A stretch of 64,000 bases of DNA, taken from NCBI RefSeq assembly GCF_001266615.1, contig NZ_LGHZ01000037.1, forward strand, positions 1 through 64,000, given 5' to 3'. Of the stretch, positions 56,051-64,000 are shown in pieces. Position numbers and translations under genes: made by a program. Position 1 is the first letter of the stretch. Every line of letters starts with the position of its first letter. Under the pieces are notes generated by a model, which was not told the origin of the DNA, searched no databases, and saw only the letters and a list, made by a program, of their open reading frames with translations. The DNA is from Kluyvera genomosp. 1. GTDB taxonomy: Bacteria > Pseudomonadota > Gammaproteobacteria > Enterobacterales > Enterobacteriaceae.

Positions 56051-56066
56051 TGGCATGAATATTGCT
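56051..56066 (+). promoter_or_regulatory. Sigma-54 promoter ahead of lfgB
   Basis: TGGCATGAATATTGCT: GG (56052-56053) and GC (56064-56065) are exactly 10 bases apart, and both elements fit the TGGCA/TTGCW consensus well. It predicts LafK-dependent transcription of the rod-hook operon from about 56077. Confidence 0.75.
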
Positions 56067-56114
56067 ATAAGAATTCGCAGATCATGCAGGTTTAGCATCA
56101 CGAGGGTGTGAATT

Positions 56115-56474
56115 GTGAGTATTACTTTTGACAAAGCATTGGGCGTTCATCCACAGGCTGTAGCACTTCGACTTTCCCGAGCAGAGTTGCTGTCAGCGAA
56201 CCTGGCGAACGTAGATACCCCCAACTTCCAGGCTAAAGATATTGATTTTGCCTCCGAGATGCAACGTTCACGTTCGAGTTTTTCAATGGGAGCGATGCCG
56301 TCGGCACCGGAGGAAATGTATCGCGTGCCTTACCAACCTTCTTCGGACGGCAACACCGTTTCATTGAATGTTGAGCAGGCCGAGTTTGCGAAAAACACCC
56401 AGGACTATCAGATGAGCCTGGCATTTTTAAACATGAAGTTCACTGGTCTGAAACAGGCCATTGAAGGCAAGTAA
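56115..56474 (+). CDS. lfgB: Lateral proximal rod protein FlgB homologue
   Basis: A 119-residue rod protein with the axial-protein N-terminal motif LRLSRAELLSANLANVDTPNFQAKDIDF and a helical C-terminus. Translation starts at GTG with GAGG 8 bases ahead. First gene of the rod-hook operon. Confidence 0.94.
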   Translation: MSITFDKALGVHPQAVALRLSRAELLSANLANVDTPNFQAKDIDFASEMQRSRSSFSMGAMPSAPEEMYRVPYQPSSDGNTVSLNVEQAEFAKNTQDYQMSLAFLNMKFTGLKQAIEGK

Positions 56475-56496
56475 TCGACGTAGGTAACCACGGAAT

Positions 56497-56922
56497 ATGG
56501 CTTTTTCAGATATCTACCGCGTTTCAGGATCGGCGATGACGGCGCAAACCGTTCGTCTGAACACCATCGCCAGTAACCTCGCCAACGCGGAAACCGCTTC
56601 GGCAACGGAAACTGGCACCTATAAAGCCCGTCGTCCGGTATTTGCGGCGGTTTATAAGAACGATGAGTTGATGAATGACCGTGCCCTGACCGGCGCTCGC
56701 GTTCAGGTGATGGACGTGGTTGAGACCGGAAACGCGGTGCAGCGGTATGAACCGAACAACCCGATGGCCAGTGACGACGGCTACGTTTACTACCCGGATG
56801 TCAACGTGGTGGAAGAGATGGCGGACATGATGTCGGCCTCACGCGGTTTCGAAACCAACGTGGAAGTTCTTAACAGTATTAAAAGCATGCAGCAAAGCCT
56901 GCTGCGACTCGGAGAAGCGTAA
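56497..56922 (+). CDS. lfgC: Lateral proximal rod protein FlgC homologue
   Basis: A 141-residue rod protein. MTAQTVRLNTIASNLANAET at the N-terminus and VNVVEEMADMMSASRGFETNVEVLNSIKSM at the C-terminus are the paired axial-family helices. Confidence 0.94.
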   Translation: MAFSDIYRVSGSAMTAQTVRLNTIASNLANAETASATETGTYKARRPVFAAVYKNDELMNDRALTGARVQVMDVVETGNAVQRYEPNNPMASDDGYVYYPDVNVVEEMADMMSASRGFETNVEVLNSIKSMQQSLLRLGEA

Positions 56923-56924
56923 GC

Positions 56925-57599
56925 ATGAACGTAGATACCTCGTATACCGACAGCCGCAACGGTAGCTCAACCAGCGGTGTGGCGAGTAATAGCACGGCCT
57001 CTGGGATGAACACCATGTTTATGCAGCTGCTGGTCGCGCAGATCCAAAACCAGGATCCGCTGAACCCGACGGACGGTACGGAGTACGTGAGCCAGCTGGC
57101 ACAGCTGACGCAGGTGCAGTCGATGGAAACCATGTCTCAGCTGATGGCCAACAGCTCCGTGCTGATGGACAACCTGCAAACGCTGACCACCGGCAATCTG
57201 GTTGGGCAGCACGTGATGGTGCAGGCCGATTCGATTCAAAGCGATGGCGAAACCTCGCTGGATGGGCGTCTTACTCTGGATCACGCCGCTAACGTGGTCA
57301 CCGTGATCGTCAAAGACTCTGCGGGCGTTGAGCACAAAATTGAGTTGGGCAAACAGGAAGCGGGCCAGGTGGACTTCACCATTGACCCGGAAGAACTGGG
57401 CCTGAGTGAAGGGAAATATACCCTCAGCGTGGTGACCGACACCGGTGAAGAGAACGTGCCGATTGAAATGGGTGGCGTGGTCAGCAACGTGCGTATTCCG
57501 CTGGATGGCAGCTCTACCGTGCTGAATATCAACGGCCTGGGCGAAATCGCCTATAACAACATTACCCAGTTTGGCTCTGCCTCAAAGAACAAAGCCTGA
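56925..57599 (+). CDS. lfgD: Lateral hook-cap protein FlgD homologue
   Basis: A 224-residue scaffold for hook assembly. The N-terminal FMQLLVAQIQNQDPLNPTDGTEYVSQLAQLTQVQS is the FlgD signature; a beta-rich domain follows. It starts 2 bases after lfgC. Confidence 0.94.
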   Translation: MNVDTSYTDSRNGSSTSGVASNSTASGMNTMFMQLLVAQIQNQDPLNPTDGTEYVSQLAQLTQVQSMETMSQLMANSSVLMDNLQTLTTGNLVGQHVMVQADSIQSDGETSLDGRLTLDHAANVVTVIVKDSAGVEHKIELGKQEAGQVDFTIDPEELGLSEGKYTLSVVTDTGEENVPIEMGGVVSNVRIPLDGSSTVLNINGLGEIAYNNITQFGSASKNKA

Positions 57600-57635
57600 A
57601 GTGAATCAGGTCTCTACATTTAACAGGAATGATTT

Positions 57636-58841
57636 ATGAGTTTTAGTATTGCAACTTCCGGCCTGAACGCCGTGACCGAACAGCTGAACGCTATCTCTAA
57701 CAACATTGCCAACTCCGGCACCGTCGGCTTTAAGTCTGGCCGCGCCGAGTTCTCCGCGCTGTACGCAGAAAGTCAGCCGCTGGGTGTGGGCGTGACCGGT
57801 ATTACCCAGAGCATCACCAAAGGGGGAAGTATCGCTTCCACCGGTACCGCGCTGGATTTGGCGATTAACGGCAACGGCTTCTTTATGGTTCGCGACAGCG
57901 CTGGCACCACGGCTTATACCCGCGCGGGCTACTTCGGTACCGACAGCAACGGTAACCTGATCAACAACCAGGGCATGTATATGCAGGGCTATCCGGTGGA
58001 TGCCAACGGTACGCTGCAGGTGGGTACCATCGGTAACCTGACCATCAGCAGCGGCTCTATTCCTGCAAAAGCGACCGAGAGCATCGACTTTACGGCGAAC
58101 CTGGATGCGCGAGCGGAAGTGCCGGCGACGTCCCCGTTCGACCCGAAAGACAACACGACCTACAACAACTCCTACACCACCCAGGTTTATGATTCCCTGG
58201 GCCGTGAACACACCATGAACCAGTACTTTGTGAAAACCGGTGAGAATGAGTGGGAAGTTCACTACTACATGGATGACCAGCCAGTCACTGATGCCAATGG
58301 CGCGAATCAGGTGCAGAAAATGACTTTCAACAGTCAGGGCATTCTGACCGATCCAAGCGGCGCAGTTGATTTATCCGCCGCCATTCCAGGTGCGGATAAT
58401 ATTGATATCAAGCTGACCTACAACAACACCACCCAGTACGGTTCTGACTTCTCCGTCAGCAAAAACAAAGGCGATGGCTATGCTTCCGGCGAACGTACCG
58501 GCCAGGCCATCGACGAAGACGGCAGCGTCTATGCCACCTTCTCCAACGGCGAACGTCTGCTGCAGGGCCAACTGGTGCTGGCGAACTTCACTAACCCGAA
58601 CGGCCTGCAGTCGCAGGACGGCACCACCTGGGCGCAAACCGCCAGCTCCGGTGCGCCGCTGACCGGGGCGCCGGGCACCGGCCTGCTGGGTTCTATCGTC
58701 TCTGGGGCGCTGGAGTCTTCGAACGTCGACCTGACCTCCGAGCTGGTTGGCCTGATGACCGCGCAGCGTAACTACCAGGCGAATACCAAAGTGATCAGCA
58801 CCAATGACAGCATGATGAACGCGCTGTTCCAGGCCGTGTAA
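57636..58841 (+). CDS. lfgE: Lateral hook protein FlgE homologue
   Basis: A 401-residue hook subunit. N-terminal SFSIATSGLNAVTEQLNAISNNIANSGTVGFKSGRAEF and C-terminal SNVDLTSELVGLMTAQRNYQANTKVISTNDSMM axial helices enclose the variable surface domains. A 36-base spacer separates it from lfgD. It is the most likely non-flagellin target if the modification genes act on the hook. Confidence 0.95.
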   Translation: MSFSIATSGLNAVTEQLNAISNNIANSGTVGFKSGRAEFSALYAESQPLGVGVTGITQSITKGGSIASTGTALDLAINGNGFFMVRDSAGTTAYTRAGYFGTDSNGNLINNQGMYMQGYPVDANGTLQVGTIGNLTISSGSIPAKATESIDFTANLDARAEVPATSPFDPKDNTTYNNSYTTQVYDSLGREHTMNQYFVKTGENEWEVHYYMDDQPVTDANGANQVQKMTFNSQGILTDPSGAVDLSAAIPGADNIDIKLTYNNTTQYGSDFSVSKNKGDGYASGERTGQAIDEDGSVYATFSNGERLLQGQLVLANFTNPNGLQSQDGTTWAQTASSGAPLTGAPGTGLLGSIVSGALESSNVDLTSELVGLMTAQRNYQANTKVISTNDSMMNALFQAV

Positions 58842-59572
58842 TGGATCGTTTAATTTTTACCGCCGTCAGCGGTGCGTCGCGGAGCCTGTCTCAACAGGAG
58901 ATCCACGCCAACAACCTGGCGAACGTCAACACCGAAGGTTTTCGCAGCGATCTCGACAATGCGCTGACCCAGCAGGTTAACGGGGAAGGCTATGCCTCCC
59001 GTTATCTGGCCGAGCCGACGCAGGGTGGCGTGAATATGGCACCCGGTGCGGTGAGGGAAACCGGGCGCGACCTGGATATCGCCGTCAAAGGCGATGGCCT
59101 GATTACGCTGCGCAGCGGCAATCGTGAGGTCTACACCCGAAATGGGCAGATTGATGTGAACGCTGAAGGTGAGCTGTCGGTGAACGGTCTGCCGCTCGAA
59201 GGTGATAACGGCCCAATCGTACTGCCGCCGTTCTCCTCTGTGGCGATTGGTGAAGACGGGGTCATCACCATTGTGCCTGACGACGGTGATATTGCCGCGC
59301 CGATGGACGTTGACCGCGTCAAGCTGGTGAACATTCCCGCCAATGAGCTACGTAAAAATGAAGCTGGCTATCTGGTGACCAACGCCGTGGTCAACCCACG
59401 TGATGAAGACGTCACGGTCGCGGCCGGGCATCTGGAGTCGGCCAACGTGTCGGCTATCAATGAGATGGTCTCCAGCATTGCGTTAAACCGCCAGTTCGAA
59501 GCACAAATCAAGATGATGAAAGCGGCGGAAGACCTTGCTACCGCCGGTAACCGCTTGATTCGCGGCTCCTGA
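58841..59572 (+). CDS. lfgF: Lateral rod protein FlgF homologue
   Basis: A 243-residue proximal rod protein, with SLSQQEIHANNLANVNTEGFRSDL at the start and VSAINEMVSSIALNRQFEAQIKMMKAAEDL at the end. Its start overlaps the lfgE stop (TAATG). Confidence 0.94.
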   Translation: MDRLIFTAVSGASRSLSQQEIHANNLANVNTEGFRSDLDNALTQQVNGEGYASRYLAEPTQGGVNMAPGAVRETGRDLDIAVKGDGLITLRSGNREVYTRNGQIDVNAEGELSVNGLPLEGDNGPIVLPPFSSVAIGEDGVITIVPDDGDIAAPMDVDRVKLVNIPANELRKNEAGYLVTNAVVNPRDEDVTVAAGHLESANVSAINEMVSSIALNRQFEAQIKMMKAAEDLATAGNRLIRGS

Positions 59573-59593
59573 TAATACGATTAAGGAACACAG

Positions 59594-60379
59594 ATGAATC
59601 CCGCTTTATGGATCAGTAAAACTGGCTTAGCGGCGCAGGACGCCAAAATGACCGCCATTTCCAACAACCTGGCGAACGTTAACACCACCAGTTTTAAACG
59701 TGACCGCGCCATGTTCGCCGATCTGTTCTATCAGAATCAGCGCACGCCGGGCGGCCAGCTTGACCAGAACAACGTCTCGCCAACCGGTATTCAGTATGGT
59801 ACCGGCGTGAAGATTGTCGGCACCCAGAAAGAGTTCACCGTCGGCAGCATCCAGAACACTGGGCAGAGCCTGGACGTGGCGATCTCCGGCCAGGGCTTCT
59901 TCCAGGTGGAAACCGCCACCGGCGATATCGCCTATACCCGTGCGGGTAACCTGCAGAAAACCCCGGAAGGCGTGCTCACCAATGCGCAGGGCCTGCCGTT
60001 GATCCCACAGATTGAGCTGCCGGACAACGTCAAAGATATCCAGATTGGTAAAGACGGCACCATCACCGCCACCGTGGCAGGTGAGGCGGATGCGGTTGAG
60101 CTGGGTCAGCTGACGCTGGTGAACTTCGTCAATCCGGCCGGTCTGGAAGCCATCGGTGGCAACCTGTATCTCGAAACTGCGGCCAGCGGTGAAGCGGTAG
60201 AGGGTGTTCCGGGTGAAGAGGCATTTGGCCAGCTGGAGCAGGGTTCTCTGGAAGGATCCAACGTGCAGGTTGTTGAAGAGATGGTCGATATGATCACCGT
60301 TCAACGTGCCTATGAAATGAACGCCAAAATGGTTTCTGCCGCAGACGACATGCTGAAGTTTGTCACGCAGTCGATGTAA
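59594..60379 (+). CDS. lfgG: Lateral distal rod protein FlgG homologue
   Basis: A 261-residue distal rod subunit of normal FlgG length. GLAAQDAKMTAISNNLANVNTTSFKRDRAMF and SNVQVVEEMVDMITVQRAYEMNAKMVSAADDML are the conserved ends. Confidence 0.95.
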   Translation: MNPALWISKTGLAAQDAKMTAISNNLANVNTTSFKRDRAMFADLFYQNQRTPGGQLDQNNVSPTGIQYGTGVKIVGTQKEFTVGSIQNTGQSLDVAISGQGFFQVETATGDIAYTRAGNLQKTPEGVLTNAQGLPLIPQIELPDNVKDIQIGKDGTITATVAGEADAVELGQLTLVNFVNPAGLEAIGGNLYLETAASGEAVEGVPGEEAFGQLEQGSLEGSNVQVVEEMVDMITVQRAYEMNAKMVSAADDMLKFVTQSM

Positions 60380-60394
60380 TGGCAGGGCAGTAAA

Positions 60395-61069
60395 GTGAAA
60401 GCGATGAAAAAGCAGGTAGCAATGGGTTTGCTCGTGCTGGCACTGGCGGGCTGTGAAAGCCCGGCACTGCTGGTGCAAAAGGACGACGCGGCGTACGCGC
60501 CGCCGGAAGATTTTTCCATGCCTGACACCAAGGTGCGCGGCGGTGGGGTCTACAACAGCGGCTATAACTGGTCGCTGATCCAGGACCGACGCGCCTACCG
60601 TATCGGTGACATCCTGACGGTGAAGCTGGATGAATCGACGCAGGCAAGTAAGCAGGCGCGGACAAACTTCGGCAAGAAGAACGATGTGTCGATGGGCATC
60701 CCGGAGGCCTTCGGCCACTCGGTCGACAAGCTCTCGGGCACGGTCGATGGTAGCCGCAACTTCAACGGCAGTGCCACGTCGCAGCAGCAAAACAGCCTAC
60801 GAGGCGCTATCACCGTGGCGGTTTATAAAGTGCTGCCTAATGGCGTGCTGGCGATCCGCGGCGAAAAATGGCTCACCCTCAATCAGGGCGATGAGTATAT
60901 GCGCGTGACGGGGTTGGTACGTGCCGACGATATCGAGCGCGATAACTCCATTTCGTCGCAGCGTATTGCTAACGCCCGCATCTCTTATGCCGGTCGCGGT
61001 GCGCTGAGCGATGCGAATGCCGCCGGTTGGCTGGTGCGCTTCTTTAACCATCCGCTGTTCCCAATCTGA
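60395..61069 (+). CDS. lfgH: Lateral L-ring lipoprotein FlgH homologue
   Basis: A 224-residue outer-membrane lipoprotein. Lipobox LALAGC is at about residues 15-20; the conserved [28 protein letters not shown] and the C-terminal [18 protein letters not shown] follow. The GTG at 60395 has AGGG 7 bases ahead; an ATG three codons on is the alternative. Confidence 0.94.
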   Translation: MKAMKKQVAMGLLVLALAGCESPALLVQKDDAAYAPPEDFSMPDTKVRGGGVYNSGYNWSLIQDRRAYRIGDILTVKLDESTQASKQARTNFGKKNDVSMGIPEAFGHSVDKLSGTVDGSRNFNGSATSQQQNSLRGAITVAVYKVLPNGVLAIRGEKWLTLNQGDEYMRVTGLVRADDIERDNSISSQRIANARISYAGRGALSDANAAGWLVRFFNHPLFPI

Positions 61070-61080
61070 CGGAGGCCAAG

Positions 61081-62172
61081 ATGTTTAAACCTATTCTGTT
61101 GCTGCTGAGCCTCTTTTGCGCCACCGCGATTGCGCAGCCATTACGTGACGTGGTGGATATTCAGGGTGTTCGTGGTAACCAACTTATCGGCTATAGCCTG
61201 GTCGTCGGCCTTGACGGTACCGGCGATAAAAATCAGGTGAAATTCACCAGCCAGTCGGTCACCAATATGCTGCGCCAGTTCGGCGTACAGCTGCCGGCAA
61301 AAATTGACCCGAAAGTGAAGAACGTGGCCGCCGTGGCCATCAGTGCGACGCTGCCGCCGGGCTACTCGCTCGGTCAGAGCATTGACGTCACCGTGTCTTC
61401 TATTGGTGATGCGAAAAGCCTGCGCGGCGGTACGTTGCTGCTGACCCAGCTGCGCGGCGCCGACGGCGAAGTTTACGCGTTAGCGCAGGGCAACGTGGTG
61501 GTTGGCGGCGTGAAGGCCGAAGGCAACAGCGGCTCTAGCGTGACGATCAATACGCCAACCGTCGGCCGTGTGCCAAACGGTGGCTCGGTTGAACGCGAGA
61601 TTGCCAGCGATTTCCAGCAAGAGCCAATGGTGATGCTGAATATCAAGCGTCCGAGCTTTAAAACCGCCAACAGCGTGGCGCTGGCGCTGAACAATGCGTT
61701 TGGCGCAGGCACGGCAACGGCACAGAGCGCAACCAACGTGGCGGTGCGCGCGCCAATGGGCGCCGGTGCCCGCGTGGCCTTTATGTCGGCGCTGGAAGAT
61801 GTTCAGGTGAATGCCGCCAAACAACCGCCGCGCGTGGTGTTTAACGCGCGCACCGGTACCGTGGTGATCGGTGATGGCGTGATTGTCCGCGCCGCCGCGG
61901 TTTCGCATGGCAATCTGACCGTGACTATTCGTGAATCCTCCAACGTCAGCCAGCCGAATGCCTTCGGTCAGGGCCAGACGGTGGTGACGCCTGAGAGTGA
62001 CGTCAGCGTCAATCGTGGTCGTGGACAAATGGTGACCATTGCCGCCGGGACCAGCCTGCGCAGTATCGTGAATACGCTTAACAGCCTGGGCGCCGCGCCG
62101 GACGACACCATGGCTATCCTGCAGGCGCTGCATGAAGCGGGCGCACTCGATGCTGAACTGGTGGTGATGTAA
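61081..62172 (+). CDS. lfgI: Lateral P-ring protein FlgI homologue
   Basis: A 363-residue periplasmic ring protein. A signal peptide (residues 1-18) is followed by [30 protein letters not shown], the FlgI signature. GGAGG precedes the ATG. The stop overlaps lfgJ (TAATG). Confidence 0.95.
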   Translation: MFKPILLLLSLFCATAIAQPLRDVVDIQGVRGNQLIGYSLVVGLDGTGDKNQVKFTSQSVTNMLRQFGVQLPAKIDPKVKNVAAVAISATLPPGYSLGQSIDVTVSSIGDAKSLRGGTLLLTQLRGADGEVYALAQGNVVVGGVKAEGNSGSSVTINTPTVGRVPNGGSVEREIASDFQQEPMVMLNIKRPSFKTANSVALALNNAFGAGTATAQSATNVAVRAPMGAGARVAFMSALEDVQVNAAKQPPRVVFNARTGTVVIGDGVIVRAAAVSHGNLTVTIRESSNVSQPNAFGQGQTVVTPESDVSVNRGRGQMVTIAAGTSLRSIVNTLNSLGAAPDDTMAILQALHEAGALDAELVVM

Positions 62173-62579
62173 TGCTAAACGCCATTAACCGCCAAACGTC
62201 CGTGCTGCCCGGCGATATCACCGGTCAGGTCAAAGCGCAAAACCTGGAGCAGGCTGCCGAGCAGTTTGAAGCGCTGATGCTGCGTTCCATGCTTTCGCAA
62301 ATGCGTAAAGCCGCTGATGTGCTGGGGGAAGATAATCCTTTCAACAGCAAACAGCAGCGAATGATGCGTGATTTCTATGATGACAAGATGGCGTCGCAGC
62401 TGGCCTCCCAGCGCAGCACCGGCATTACCCAGATGATCATCAATCAGCTGTCACCTCAGGTGGCGACGCCACTTAAGAATGAGGCGGATGCGGCCGCTTT
62501 ACAGGGACAACCGCAAGAACTTAAAACGCCCGTCGTTCCCGTGACCCGTAGGGCAGGAGTAAGCCATGAGTATGATTAA
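62172..62579 (+). CDS. lfgJ: Lateral FlgJ homologue, rod-binding domain only
   Basis: A 135-residue protein matching the N-terminal rod-scaffolding domain of FlgJ (EAAEQFEALMLRSMLSQMRKA ... FYDDKMASQLASQR). The C-terminal peptidoglycan-hydrolase domain of the roughly 313-residue enterobacterial FlgJ is absent. There is no sign of a frameshift: the reading frame ends 14 bases into lfgK, which has a good AGGAG site. The lateral system must use another enzyme to open the cell wall. Confidence 0.9.
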   Translation: MLNAINRQTSVLPGDITGQVKAQNLEQAAEQFEALMLRSMLSQMRKAADVLGEDNPFNSKQQRMMRDFYDDKMASQLASQRSTGITQMIINQLSPQVATPLKNEADAAALQGQPQELKTPVVPVTRRAGVSHEYD

Positions 62580-63933
62580 TATTGCCTTCAGTGGTCTGCA
62601 GGCCGCCCAGTTGGGCATGAACGTGACGTCGATGAATACCGCCAACTACCTGACCTCTGGCTATAGTCGTCAGGGCATTATCCAAAGCGCGGTGGGGCCG
62701 ATGGGTGAAGCGGGGATCTCCCCCGGCAGCGGCGTACAGGTCGATAGTATTCGCCGTATCTCCAGCCAGTATCTGGTCAATCAGGTCTGGCAGACCAACA
62801 GCAAGTCGAACTATTACAGCATGGGCAACCAGTATCTCAGCTCGCTGGAGAAGGTGATTGGCACTGACTCAACCAGCCTGGGTAACGGTCTGGATGATTT
62901 TGTCAGCGCGATGAGCGCCCTGACGCAGCAGCCTGAATCGCCGGCGCTGCGCCAGCAGTTGTTGAATCAGGCCAACACGTTGGCTACCCGCTTCAACAGC
63001 ATGAACGACTTTATCTCGAGCCAGAAAGATTCCATTACGACCCAGCGTGGGGCGATGGTCGATCAGATCAACACCCTGAGCGGCGGGATTGCCGACTACA
63101 ACAAGAAAATTGTTGAGATGGAAGCCACCGGCGGCAACGCCAGCGTGCTGCGCGATCAGCGCGATGAGCTGGTGAAGCAGCTGAGTTCGATGGCCGATGT
63201 GAAGATCAGTGATGACAGCAGCGGTTATACCGTATCGCTGAGCAACGGCCAGCCGCTGGTGAGCGGTAAAACCGCCGGGCAGCTGAGTACCGGGACCGAC
63301 GGAAACGGTAATTCGACGCTGACCCTGAAGTTCTCAACCAGCGAGTTTTCCCTGAACCCGTCAGCGGGCGGGCAATTGGGCGCGCTGTACGATTATGAGA
63401 CTGGTACCCTGAAGCAGATGAGCGACTCGGTGCAGGGCATGGCCGAAGCGGTGGCGAATCTGTTTAACGATCAGCTGGCAAAAGGCTACGACCTGAATGG
63501 TAACGCCGGGAAACCGCTGTTCAACTTCGACCTGTCTAACCCGGCCGGCATGCTGCAGGTTAACGACCTTACACCCGAGGAGCTCGCGCTGTCGGGCGAT
63601 CCGAATGAGCCGGGCAATGGCGATAACCTCAAAGCGCTGATCGAACTGAAGAACCAGAAAACGAATATCCCGGGCTTGGGCAATATGAGCCTTAACGAAG
63701 GTGCCGCGGCGATTATCTCAACGATTGGTATTGCCAGTAAGCAGAGCAAGACCGAAATGGAAGCGGCGGTGGCGGTGAGTGAACAGGCGCAGAACCAGCG
63801 CGATAACCTGAGCGCAGTCAACCAGGATGAAGAGGCAATCAATCTGCAAGTGTATATGCAGGCCTATACCTCCAACATGAAGGTTATCGCTGCTGGTAAT
63901 CAGATTTTCAACGATCTTCTCAGCATCTTTTAA
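62566..63933 (+). CDS. lfgK: Lateral hook-filament junction protein FlgK homologue
   Basis: A 455-residue hook-associated protein 1. SMINIAFSGLQAAQLGMNVTSMNTANYLTSGYSRQ and the C-terminal EEAINLQVYMQAYTSNMKVIAAGNQIFNDLLSIF are the FlgK signatures. It is shorter than the roughly 550 residues of the primary FlgK, with a reduced outer domain. Confidence 0.94.
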   Translation: MSMINIAFSGLQAAQLGMNVTSMNTANYLTSGYSRQGIIQSAVGPMGEAGISPGSGVQVDSIRRISSQYLVNQVWQTNSKSNYYSMGNQYLSSLEKVIGTDSTSLGNGLDDFVSAMSALTQQPESPALRQQLLNQANTLATRFNSMNDFISSQKDSITTQRGAMVDQINTLSGGIADYNKKIVEMEATGGNASVLRDQRDELVKQLSSMADVKISDDSSGYTVSLSNGQPLVSGKTAGQLSTGTDGNGNSTLTLKFSTSEFSLNPSAGGQLGALYDYETGTLKQMSDSVQGMAEAVANLFNDQLAKGYDLNGNAGKPLFNFDLSNPAGMLQVNDLTPEELALSGDPNEPGNGDNLKALIELKNQKTNIPGLGNMSLNEGAAAIISTIGIASKQSKTEMEAAVAVSEQAQNQRDNLSAVNQDEEAINLQVYMQAYTSNMKVIAAGNQIFNDLLSIF

Positions 63934-63955
63934 GTGCTATTAGGGACATTAACGT

Positions 63956-64000
63956 ATGCGTATTAGCAGCCTTTACAATTCGAACGCGATGCTCTCACAG
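63956..64000 (+). CDS. lfgL: Lateral hook-filament junction protein FlgL homologue (start only)
   Basis: Only the first 15 codons lie in the window (MRISSLYNSNAMLSQ). They match the FlgL/HAP3 start, and position directly after lfgK (22 bases) supports the call. Confidence 0.8.
   Translation, partial: MRISSLYNSNAMLSQ

Noticed and set aside
57606-58262. Minus-strand open frame of 218 codons opposite lfgE
   Set aside because: It is a shadow of the hook gene; composition is typical of an antisense frame and no ribosome site was seen.
59627-60790. Long open frame (387 codons) on the minus strand opposite lfgG and lfgH
   Set aside because: It mirrors well-recognised genes on the other strand in high-GC sequence, has a low-complexity His/Arg-rich translation and no family resemblance.
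1-64000. CRISPR arrays, insertion sequences, prophage or restriction-modification genes
   Set aside because: No regularly spaced direct repeats, transposase-like proteins, phage structural genes or methylase/nuclease pairs were recognised.

Overview
The window reads as the chromosome of a member of the Enterobacteriaceae, probably in the Enterobacter/Lelliottia/Citrobacter/Klebsiella range; the species cannot be fixed from the sequence alone. Support comes from an E. coli-like adeD-adeQ-yicN-nepI ... yicS-yicL gene order, a Salmonella-type phnXW/phnRSTUV locus, murQP, an EefABC-like RND pump and a Flag-2 (lateral) flagellar cluster. Bases 1-19 are not genomic: they match the Nextera transposase mosaic end, so the window starts at a contig end.

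Layout. (1) 83-6765: LysR regulator, adenine deaminase, adenine permease, YicN, an SRPBCC protein with a start-codon hairpin, and the purine efflux pump NepI. (2) 6842-13619: 2-aminoethylphosphonate use. PhnSTUV import it, PhnW and PhnX break it down, and PhnR controls them through a near-identical operator in front of both arms. (3) 13673-18490: a Lac/cellobiose-type PTS (EIIB, EIIC, EIIA), a LamB-type porin and a LacI repressor, without a hydrolase gene. Blocks 2 and 3 separate nepI from yicS. (4) 18554-22319: YicS, YicL, MurP, MurQ. (5) 22483-32949: Bcr-type exporter, RND tripartite pump with a TetR regulator, an acetyltransferase, and a DHA2 exporter with its own TetR regulator. (6) 33087-34502: a small unknown gene and an LprI-domain secreted protein.

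(7) 34554-64000: most of a Flag-2 system, continuing past the right edge. The export gate and C-ring genes (lfhA, lfhB, lfiRQPNM) run leftward. lafK (sigma-54 activator), lfiEFGHIJ and five further genes run rightward as one packed unit. lfgAMN plus an extra hydrolase-like gene run leftward, and lfgBCDEFGHIJKL run rightward. Good sigma-54 type promoters (GG-N10-GC) lie ahead of lafK and ahead of lfgB, matching a LafK-driven hierarchy.

The most interesting part is 48010-54376, six genes between lfiJ and lfgN that are not flagellar structural genes. They are a two-domain glycosyltransferase, a shortened FliB/LafV-like methylase homologue, a CDP-glycerol-type transferase fused to a SAM methyltransferase, a HAD phosphatase, a LicC/MobA-type nucleotidyltransferase and a serine-hydrolase-like (Asp2/XcbB-like) protein. 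They look like a pathway that decorates the lateral flagellum with a nucleotide-activated, possibly phosphate-linked and methylated group. The last four are visibly AT-richer than their neighbours, suggesting acquisition from elsewhere.

No tRNA, rRNA, CRISPR array, insertion sequence or prophage was recognised.
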